This document shows, one piece after another, positions 55,963 to 64,000 of a stretch of 64,000 nt of DNA. How positions within the stretch are numbered: position 1 is the stretch's first letter; each line of letters starts with the position of its first letter. The stretch comes from Erodium maritimum (taxonomy: Eukaryota > Streptophyta > Magnoliopsida > Geraniales > Geraniaceae), in assembly GCA_963921825.1 (NCBI GenBank), contig OY997593.1, positions 52,994,039 through 53,058,038 on the forward strand, in the 5' to 3' direction. The notes beneath the pieces were generated by a model. The model did no database searches and was not told the origin of the DNA. It saw nothing but the letters and a program-made list of their open reading frames with translations. A program made the position numbers and the translations under genes.

Positions 55963-57358
55963 ATGGCTCGCGGTAGACGAGGACGAGCAGCGGGAACACG
56001 GGGTCGGGCGCCCACGCGAGGCCGGCGGGGACACCGGGAAGGGTGTCAACTGTTGAGCCCGCCGAGTACGCGGAGGCGCAGGGCACTCCTGTCGGGGAAG
56101 ACAGGAGAAGCGACGCGGGACCGTCTACAGGCACACCAGCGTTCCGCCGGTCGCGGACCCTCCCGTTATGACTACCTTGGATGAGTTGGCCAGGACAGTC
56201 CAGAGTTTTGTGGCGGTCATCGCCAGCCGAGAGTCGGCTTCACCAGCACCATAGGCAGCAGCGGTCCCGGTGAGGGCCGTTCAGACAGAGGATCATACAT
56301 CCCGAGCACTACTAGGCTTCCTGAAGCTCGGGATACCTACATTTGTCGGGGAGCCAAACCCCGACCTAGCCGAGAGGTGGCTAGAGCAGGTCACGCGATA
56401 CCTGGATACATCGGGTGTCAAGGATGGCCGTCGCAGAGTGTCCTTCGCGGCCCATCAGCTGAGAGACAGCGCCTACCACTGGTGGGGGCGTGTGAAGGAC
56501 ATGGTCGGATACGACTACAGCATCTTCCAGGAGGTGTTTCTGGCATAGTACTTTCCCAAGTCGGCTCGGCTGGAGCGACATCGGCAGTTTCTAGACCTGG
56601 AGCAGGGAGGGTTGACTGTGGCGGAATACAAGGCCAGATTCACGGCCTTGACCCGATTCGCGCCGGAGATGGTGACTACCGAGCTGAACCGTTGCCTGCG
56701 GTTTCAAGGGGGACTGAGACCGGTGATTCGGGACAGGGTCCTCGCCTTGAGACTGCGGAAGTATACAGATCTCGTGGACACCGCAGCGGCGGTGGAGCAG
56801 GGTATTCGCGATGCGGCCAGGACCCGCGAGGTTCGACAACGGCCGACCAGCTTTACAGGGTCGTCCGACTCACAAGACTCGCGGAGACAGAAGACCACGG
56901 GGTTCTTCCGACCACCGCCTCATCAGGGTGGATCGAGACAGCAGGGGTCAGTAGCATCAGTGGGGCCAGTCGCCTCAGAGAGGAGGCAGTCATGCTATCA
57001 CTGCGGGCAGCCAGGCCACTTACATCGAGACTGTCCGGCGAAGGGAGGGCCCGCGGCATTACCATCGACTAGCTGGACAGGCCAGGGCTCGGGGTCGAGA
57101 GCCGACGAGACCAGCTGTTTCCCGTGCGGCCGGGTTGGACACACTATGGCATGGTGTCGTGAGCCGTTGGGAGCGACATCAGCGCAGTGACCGCAGCAGT
57201 CGCGGACAGTATAGTCGCCCAGGGGCCGCCCTCGACAGAGTCAGCAACCGAGGTCGTCACAGCCTTCTACGAGCTCACCGATTCCGAGACAGCAGCAGAT
57301 TCACGGGTATTCAGCAGCCAGTGCCCCGGGTCAGAGGCAGCAGGCCTCGCAGGGGAGA
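55963..57358 (+). pseudogene. Gypsy-3 gag (frameshift and stops)
   Basis: ATG at 55963 gives MARGRRGRAAGTRGRAPTRG; a 13-bp shortfall relative to Gypsy-2 near 56020 shifts the frame, which ends at 56182-56184. The true frame resumes with LKLGIPTFVGEPNPD and HWWGRVKDMVGYDYSIFQ. Stops are TAG at about 56252, TAG at 56546-56548 (Q in the LEQYFP block of Gypsy-2), TGA at 57188-57190 and TAG near 57211. Zinc knuckles CYHCGQPGHLHRDC and CFPCGRVGHTMAWC are present. Confidence 0.92.
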
Positions 57359-57850
57359 GTGTATGCAGTCACCACCTCCAGAGCCCCAGGAGCTAGCACG
57401 TACCGCGAGACCATCCAGGGTACGTGTTTGTTGTATCATTTATGGGCGTTATTCTTATTTGATACCGGGGCGTCGCACTCTTTTATTTCGTCGGGTTGTG
57501 CTGAGAGGTTGGGGTTGAGCTTAGAGCCGTTGAGTTCACCCATATGCCTGGACACCCCAGTTGGGGGTGGTGTATCTTTGACTAGAGTGTGTCGTGCCTG
57601 CGAGATTAGGGTCGCAGAGTGTCCTTGCCCTGGTGATATTCTCGTGTTGGGGATGACTACCTTTGATGTGATCTTGGGAATGGATTGGCTGTCGAGGTAT
57701 CGAGCCAATATCGATTGCTACAGGCGACAAGTGACAGTGTCAGTGGGCGGTACGACGGTGACGTGTGTTTTGGGTAGTAAGAGTGGGGTCCTCCTGTCGG
57801 CGTTGTCCGCAGAGGAGGAAGTACCGGTTGTGCAGAGCCGAGAGTTACCG
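57359..57850 (+). pseudogene. Gypsy-3 aspartic protease (open)
   Basis: [29 protein letters not shown] and [15 protein letters not shown] are all present in one 278-codon frame that extends into reverse transcriptase (to 58195). The catalytic aspartate is intact. It could not be released from a normal polyprotein because of the upstream stops. Confidence 0.92.
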
Positions 57851-58640
57851 AGAGTGGTATGCGAGTTCCCCGATGTCTTTCCTAAGGAGTTGAGCGGGTT
57901 ACCACCGGTTCGTGAGGTGGAATTCGGGATTGACCTAGTGCCGGGGAAAGCGGCGATATCGATGACGCCTTACAGGTTTGCGCCGGCAGAGTTGACTGAA
58001 CTGAAGCGTCAGCTAGAGGAGCTTCAGCAGAAGGTGTTTATCCGTCCGAGTGTATCACCGTGGGGAGCACCATCACTCTTCGTGAAGAAGAAGAGTGGAG
58101 AGCTACGGATGTGTATAGATTACCGGAAGCTGAACCGGGTTACGGTGAAGAACCATACCCGATGCCGAGGATCGATGACTTGTTCGACCATTTGAGAGGG
58201 GCGACCTACTTCTCGAAGATCGATCTGCGATCCGGTTATTATCAGTTGCGAGTCCGTGAGGGGGACGTCGCAAAGACTGCATTCCGGACACGCTATGGGC
58301 ACTACGAGTTCTTGGTGATGCCATTCGGACTGACGAACGCACCTGTAGCGTTCATGGACCTGATGAACAGCATCTTCCGGCCGTACCTAGATCAGTTTGT
58401 GGTGGTGTTCGTGGACGACATCCTGATATATTTGCAGAACGAGGCGGCGCATAAGTCACATCTGAGGGTTGTTCTGACACTATTGCGCGAGCATCAGCTA
58501 TATGCCAACCGGGAGAAGTGCGAGTTCTGGCTCTCTGAGGTGAAATTCCTCAGCCACATCGTGTCCCGTGACGGCATCCTGGTCGATCCGTCGAAGATCG
58601 ACGCGGTCTCGAAGTGGGCACGGCCCACGAGTGTCTTCGA
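57851..58640 (+). pseudogene. Gypsy-3 reverse transcriptase (one-base deletion)
   Basis: [47 protein letters not shown], then a 1-base loss near 58155 (KNHTR for KNRYP). In the next frame come [25 protein letters not shown], catalytic [11 protein letters not shown] and [15 protein letters not shown]. Catalytic residues are intact. Confidence 0.93.
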
Positions 58641-59410
58641 GATCCGCAGCTTTTCTGGGGTTGGCAGGCTATTATCGACGATTCGTACAGGATTTTGCGC
58701 GACTAGCCGCGCCGATGACTCTGCTGACGCGCAAGGGAACCGGTTTTGTGTGGACGGAGGACTGTGAACGGGCATTCACGGAGTTGAAGACTCGGCTGAC
58801 TACTGCTCCAGTATTAGTGGTGCCCGAGCGAGGGGTCGGTTATGATGTCTACTGCGATGCGTCCGGAGAGGGACTGGGCTGCGTACTGATGTCGTTGGGC
58901 AGAGTTGTGGCTTATGGCTCCAGACAGTTGAAGACGCACGAGCGCAACTATCCTACCCACGACTTGGAGCTAGCAGCAGTCGTGTTTGCGCTAAAGAGCT
59001 GGCGTTATTATCTGTATGGCGAGGGGTTTCAGGTGTTCTCGGATCACAAGAGCCTCAAGTACATATTTTCCCAGCGAGACCTGAACATGCGTCAACGACG
59101 GTGGATGGAACTACTCGAGGAGTACGACTTCGAGCTACACTACCATCCGGGCAAGGCGAACGTTGTCGCCGACGCCTTGAGTAGGAAGTCAGTTCTGAGC
59201 CTCGCCAGCATATCAGTCCGAGAGTGGGGCATGATGGGGGAGCTGAGCACGTTCGGGCTCGAGCTAGAGGAGATCACTGGCGGCGTGGCCATGTGCTCAT
59301 TGGTGGCTCAGCCCTCACTGCTTGCCCAAGTGTTGGAGGCGCAGTCGGAGGACGTCGAGGCGTCAGAGATCCGCGTGAGAGTCGTCAGGGGTGACGAGGT
59401 GGTGGGCTAG
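58641..59410 (+). pseudogene. Gypsy-3 RNase H and linker
   Basis: A 1-base insertion near 58650 shifts the frame before [13 protein letters not shown]. RNase H is complete: [48 protein letters not shown] and [15 protein letters not shown]. The frame stops at TAG 59408-59410, where Gypsy-2 has TGG (W). Confidence 0.92.
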
Positions 59411-59439
59411 GATGATAGTACTTATTGGGGGTTACGATA

Positions 59440-60330
59440 CCGCGGGGGGTTGTTCGTGCCGGTTAACTGTAGAGACGTCGTGTTACGAGAGGCACATCAC
59501 TCACGTCTTACAGTGCACCCGGGGGGCACTAAGATGTACCGGGACCTCAGACGGCACTTCTGGTGGCGCGGTATGAGGAGAGCAGTCGCAGAGTTTGTAT
59601 CGAGATGCCTCGTCTATCAGCAGGTGAAGGCCGAGCATCAGCGTCCAGCGGGATTGTTACAGCCACTACCGATTGCTCAGTGGAAGTGGGAGCACATTAC
59701 GATGGACTTCGTGTGTGGACTACCGAGATCGCCAAAGGGAAACGACGCCGTGTGGGTGGTAGTCGACCGGTTGACCAAGTCGGCCCACTTCCTGGCTATG
59801 AGGATGACAGACCCGGTCGACAAGTTAAGCAGCTTGTATGTTCAGGAGATAGTGCGTCTCCATGGGGTCCCGGTGTCGATAGTGTCTGACAGGGATCCCC
59901 GCTTCACGTCCAGGTTATGGCCGAGTCTGCAGAAGGCGTTGGGGACCGAGGTTCTACTCAGTACGGCACATCATCCCCAGACAGACGGTCAGTCTGAGCG
60001 CACTATCCAGATATTGGAGGACATGCTACGGGCATGTGTTCTGGATTTCAGGGGATCTTGGTAGACCCACCTGCCGTTAGCCGAGTTCGCCTACAACAAC
60101 AGCTTCCAGGCCAGTATCGGGATGGCACCGTTCGAAGCGTTGTATGGGAGGTCGTGTCGATCGCCAGTGTGTTGGGAAGAGGTGGGGGACAAGAGCCTGC
60201 TGGGGCCAGATCTTGTCAGAGAGACGACAGAGAACGTCACGCTGATACGCGATCGGTTGGGGACCGCGCAGAGCCGGTAGAAGAGTTATGCCGACAGGCG
60301 ACGTCGACCTCTTGAGTTTGCAGTCGGGGA
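59440..60330 (+). pseudogene. Gypsy-3 integrase (zinc-site Cys to Tyr)
   Basis: EAHHSRLTVHPGG and CLVYQQVKAEHQ form the zinc site, but the second cysteine (CLVCQQ in Gypsy-1 and -2) is tyrosine. The core has TMDFVCGLPRSP, SDRDPRFTSRLW and DGQSERTIQILED. Stops lie at 60062-60064 (GAG to TAG) and 60278-60280 (CAG to TAG). Confidence 0.92.
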
Positions 60331-60678
60331 TCACGTGTTCCTGAAGGTGAGCCCGAGGAAAGGGCTGGTGCGGTTCAGACGCAGCGGGGGCAAGTTGGCC
60401 CCGAGGTACATTGGCCCGTTCGAGATCTTGGGTAGAGTGGGAGCAGTGGCTTATCGTCTGGCGTTGCCACTGCAGCTTGGGAGAGTCCATAACGTCTTCC
60501 ACGTATCCCAGTTGCGGCAGTACAACGCATACCCCTCCCACGTCATTGAGTGGACCGATATCGAGGTGGCTGACGATGTCTCCTATGAGGACCAGCCGGT
60601 TCGGATCATGGACACACGGGAGCAGGTCCTACGGGGAAGCAAGATTATCCGCTTGGTACGAGTGCAGTGGAAACATCA
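60331..60678 (+). pseudogene. Gypsy-3 integrase C-terminus and truncated chromodomain
   Basis: [44 protein letters not shown], then [12 protein letters not shown] and [13 protein letters not shown]. At HHG the sequence switches to LTR sequence, so the chromodomain end (GAESTWER to AKYPALF in Gypsy-2), the stop codon and the polypurine tract are deleted. Confidence 0.93.
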
Positions 60679-63558
60679 CGGTCAACGACAGTCAAACCTG
60701 CGAAAAACATGAAACTTTAAAATTTTTAAGACAGACACTTAATTTAACCTAAATTGACCCCGGGGGTCATACCGGACTTAAGTTGACCCCGCTATCGACC
60801 AAAATGAGTTCCGGGAGACTCAGGGCAACTTTCTGATCAATTTGGGAAATGTTGACTTTTCGCTGGAAAAGTCAACCGAGCGACGTTTTGGTCCATTCGA
60901 GGACCGTTTTGGATCCAAAAAGCTTAGCTGTGGTCGCAGTGGTCTTAGTTGACCCGTTTCCTTGTAGCCCGCCAAGTTTCGTAATTTCTTGGAAAAAGTG
61001 CCCGTCGGGGCCCGAAACGTCCGATTTTCGCGAATCTGATTGGAAAATATCAAGTAGATATTTTCCAAAAGGTGTGGGACCCACCTTGACACTTGTCCTA
61101 ATTGTGGTGGTGTTAGTTTTGGGCGGAAACTAAGAGGGAGAGAGGCTTGGCCGGCCACACATGGGTAAAAAGGAAAAAAAAAAAGGAAAAAGGAGTTAGT
61201 TGTTTGAAATAGAAAGAGAAGAAGAGAGTTAGAGAGAGAAGGAGAAGGAGAAGAAGAGAGAAGGATAAAAGCTAGGGTTTTGGAGTTCATCCAACCCTTG
61301 GATCGATTCAAAGCAAGAAGAAAACGTCTTCCCCTCGTCTTCCTCTACGGTTTGTACTAAACCGATCGTCGTTTCGTTTATTTTCAAAAGCTAGGGTTTC
61401 GTTATAATGATTGAGTTAGGGTTTTAGTAAGGTTGGGGGTTTATGGGAGACGTTTTAGAGGTGTTTGGAGGGTTGTTTGAACGTTTTCCGGCGACCGAGA
61501 GCTCGGGAGGAGCTCCGGCCACCTTAGGAGGTGGCCGGCCACCACCATGGTGGCCGAGCCCCCATTGGAACCCTAGGGCCCACGGCCAAGTGGGCCGGGT
61601 GGGGCCCACGTGCTCGGGTGATCGGGTTTAGTGTTCGGGAGGTTTGAAACGTTCCCCGGACCATTTATCCTTAACCGAATCGAAAATTGGAATTAAATTG
61701 GAGAAGTTGTAATTAACGGGTTTTAGAAACTTTAAACGTTAATTAATTGAATCGGAAGTCGGAATTCGATTCCGTCAAGTGCAGTGAGTTCCTTGAACTA
61801 TTCTAAGACCTTAGAAACGAAAACAGGGGCTTTTGGAGCCCCGGAAGGCCTTTTATAAAACCCGGGCAGATTCGCCATGTCGGGCGAATCAGGCCTTTAC
61901 GGGTCCTTTATCGACAATGTCGAGTAATTGGGAAGTTTGGGAGTGATCGGCATTATCGGGGTTACGTTTGGGCGTTAAGTTTATTGAATTTTCGGGTTTT
62001 TCGTAATAGTTTAAAAGTGCCTTAAATTTGTGTTTTGTTAGATCCTGCTGCGGACCGAGGCAAAGGGAAGCTCGGCGAGTGACTGGGATCACATCGAGGT
62101 TTAGTGGAGCGCTTTTGGAGTTATACATGAGGTAGGGAAAAGTAGCCGGATCTCGGCCCTTATTAGGGAAAGTTAACAGTAGAATTGCATGTGACACCGG
62201 GGTGTCGTGGGTTGAGTAGGTTTATCTTTTTAAATATTAGAAAAGCATGATACGGGAATGTAGCGTTTATGAGAAAAGCATGTGACACTTAGTAGTGTCG
62301 TAGGAACAGAGAACTTAGCGATATTAGAATTACTGGAGGCATATGACCATGCCCGGAGGTTGACTGTTTAATTTCTGTCTTGGGTGGCCATGAGAGCCCG
62401 TAATTGATTGTTGGTGTCTTGGGTGGCCATGAGAGCCCGTGTTATTTAAATTGGTGTCTTGGGTGGCCGTGAGTGCCCGTGTTTTACTATTGGTGTTTTG
62501 GGGTGGCCGTGAGTGCCGTGGGGTTGTTGAGCCCGAGTCTTGACCGTTGGTGTGTCTTGAGTGGCTGTGAGTGCCCGTGGGGTTTTTGAACCCGAGTCTT
62601 GACCATTGGTGTGTCTTGAGTGGTCGTGAGTACCCGTGGGGTTGTTGAACCCGAGTCTTGACCGTTGGTGTGTCTTGGGTGGCCGTGAGTGCCCGTGGGG
62701 TTGTTGAACCCGAGTCTTGACTGTTGAGGTGTCTTGAGTGGCCTTGAGTGCCTGTGTGTTTGAACTTGCCTGTGATTGTGATTGTGGTTACCTGAAGTTG
62801 TGAGTTCAAAAGGTCGACAGCCTGATCCGACTTAGTGTCGATGAACTGCGATAGGTCGACAGCCTGATCCGACTTAGTGTCGATGAATTGCGATAGGTCG
62901 ACAGCCTGATCCGACTTAGTTTCGATGAACTGCGATAGGTCGACAGCCTGATCCGACTTCGTGTCGAGGAATTGCGATAGGTCGATCTTTGACCTTATTG
63001 AGATTGGTTACTGAGCAGCTGGTGTGCGATCTTTTGTGATCTTGTTTGGCGTTGTGTAGTCTTTCTGTCGTGTCCTTGGAGGAGGTCGTCGATAGTTGTG
63101 TCGGGTCTACATCACTTTATCGAGTGTTGAGTCTGTTGAGGAAGGTAACGGGTTGTGGGTCAGTTGAGTACTTGAGTTGGGGACTGTAGTCCCGGTGTTG
63201 GGTTTGGTTTTGGTGTTACTGGCTTTATCTACTAATTATGCCATAGTCATTCTGTTATCTGTGGTGGTGAGCGAACGCTCACCCCTAGCTGCTTTTCCTA
63301 CAGGTACTGATAACCGGACGGACTAGGTTAGCTCTTGAAGCTTGTGGAGCTAGGAGCGGAGTCTGGTCTTTATTTTATTGAGTCTAGTGACGGATATTGT
63401 ACCTTGTCCACTTGTTGTGACGTTTTTGTATTGTAAATATTATTATTTTTTGATAACTAAATGGAAATTTCAGAGTTTTTATTCAAAACAGGTTTCAAGT
63501 GTTTTATGTTTTAAATGTTCGCGTCCCGAGTTCGGTTTACTAAAATTGGGGCGTGACA
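60679..63558 (+). repeat. Gypsy-3 3' LTR, missing its first ~17 bp
   Basis: 2,880 bp, matching 51890-54644. It is longer than the 5' LTR because of extra tandem units: four instead of two ~42-bp AGGTCGACAGCCTGATCCGA units (62810-62980), and one extra ~39-bp GGTGGCCATGAGAGCCCG unit (near 62400). Confidence 0.95.
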
Positions 63559-63655
63559 ACACGTGTCATGTTGTTGTTGAGTTCGCAGGTTTGCATTTTA
63601 AGAGGGGTTCGCACGTGATTACTTCCATATATATAGTTGGTATCAGGTACAACCC

Positions 63656-63745
63656 CCCCCCCCCTTATTGTGCAAACTACGAACCCACGAGAGCCACAGG
63701 ATCCCCCCAAGGTGATGTCAGCAGAGCGCACCAGATGCTGACACG
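63656..63745. repeat. Diverged partial copy of the adjacent foldback arm
   Basis: CTTATTGTGCAAACTACGAA and, later, GATGCTGACACGTGG match the left arm of 63774-63948 with insertions between. It is preceded by a run of about 13 C (63651-63663). Confidence 0.75.
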
Positions 63746-63773
63746 TGGACAAATAAATATATAAAACACCGCA

Positions 63774-63948
63774 CCTTATTGTGCAAACTACGAACTCACC
63801 AGGTGCTGACACGTGGCGCGCACAGTGCTGATAGTTTGCGCAGCACAGTGCTAATAGGCGCAAACTATTAGCATTGTGTTGTGCAAACTATCAGCACTGT
63901 GCGCGCCACGTGTCAGCACCTGGTGAGTTCGTAGTTTGCACAATAAGG
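63774..63948. repeat. Foldback element with 66-bp perfect inverted arms
   Basis: 63774-63839 and 63883-63948 are exact reverse complements. The 43-bp centre is itself partly self-complementary (CACAGTGCTAATAG / CTATTAGCATTGTG). The arm includes GCTGACACGTGGC with an ACGT-core G-box. It has no coding capacity. Confidence 0.95.
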
Positions 63949-64000
63949 ATGATTTTTACTGGATAACTACCCTATATATATATAGGAGTGTGCTCACGTG
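63949..64000. other. Possible start of another inverted-repeat element at the window edge
   Basis: TATATATATAGGAG at 63972-63985 followed by TCACGTG resembles the outer end of the element at 50635 (TATATATAGGAG then TCAGGTG). The rest is outside the window. Confidence 0.4.

Larger units (their letters stand above)
51875..63558 (+). mobile_element. Gypsy-3: complete Tekay/Del-type element (TSD ACACG)
   Basis: TGTAATAACC to GGGGCGTGACA, with ACACG at 51870-51874 and 63559-63563. It has a 5' LTR, primer-binding site, leader with GC-rich array, gag-pol and a 3' LTR. The LTRs are very similar (by eye about 1-2% different outside tandem repeats), so it is fairly young. The coding region has at least seven stops, three frameshifts and a terminal deletion that fuses the chromodomain to the 3' LTR. 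Confidence 0.96.
50635..63634. mobile_element. Long inverted-repeat DNA element split by Gypsy-3
   Basis: The outer ends are inverted: ATATATATAGGAGAGCAATC with GTGCGAACC (50635-50665) against GGTTCGCACGTGATTAC ending TATATATA (63606-63635). The arms continue inwards: 50700-51070 pairs with 51540-51874 plus 63564-63605, for example 'gtgtgatgtgttttgcaaatttagtg' against its complement near 51650. Net length is about 1.3 kb. I see no transposase, so it is a MITE-like or foldback element. The superfamily is unresolved. Confidence 0.75.

Noticed and set aside
63641-63650. Primer-binding-site-like 'ttggtatcag' at 63637-63646
   Set aside because: No LTR terminus directly precedes it and no retroelement follows; it adjoins the inverted-repeat element and is probably chance or a fragment.

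Overview
This 64-kb window is repeat-rich nuclear DNA from a plant, almost certainly a flowering plant. It holds Ty3/Gypsy chromodomain elements of Tekay/Del type with LTRs of about 2.6-3.1 kb, and Ty1/Copia elements. Every primer-binding site matches initiator-Met tRNA, and 5-bp target-site duplications (TSDs) are recoverable for six insertions. I recognise no intact host gene, rRNA or functional tRNA. All gag-pol regions are broken by stops, frameshifts or deletions. The species cannot be named from the sequence.

Layout. (1) 1-8645: Gypsy-1 (+), with its 5' LTR cut by the window edge, a decayed gag-pol and a 3' LTR whose last bases are fused to Copia-1. (2) 8646-19441: Copia-1 (-), whose 3' end is lost. 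It is split by a solo Copia LTR (10956-15594, TSD GCCAC), itself split by a solo Gypsy LTR (11366-14448, TSD ATCTA). (3) 19739-45951: Copia-3 (+, TSD ATGAA), split inside its reverse transcriptase by Gypsy-2 (-, 23973-44305, TSD AGGTT), whose 3' LTR is split by Copia-2 (-, 24665-33124, TSD CCCAC). (4) 46861-50630: start of a probable fourth Copia element, whose LTR carries another solo Gypsy LTR (47020-49666, TSD AGAGT). (5) 50635-63634: a long inverted-repeat DNA element whose right arm is split by Gypsy-3 (+, 51875-63558, TSD ACACG). (6) 63656-64000: small foldback elements, one with 66-bp perfect arms.

The nesting gives relative ages: Copia-3 is older than Gypsy-2, which is older than Copia-2. 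By eye the two 1,688-bp LTRs of Copia-2 differ at only about two positions, so it is the youngest element, yet it is clearly defective. Copia-1 and Copia-2 share an internal gag deletion and loss of the catalytic YVDD segment of reverse transcriptase. That points to a non-autonomous lineage copied in trans. This is the most interesting biological signal I found.

Other signals are: conserved hairpins, W-box clusters and splice-site-like signals in the Gypsy LTRs; a start codon plus splice donor in the Copia-3 LTR that would join gag in frame; two tRNA-like modules in the Copia-3 leader; and rearrangements that look like template switching.
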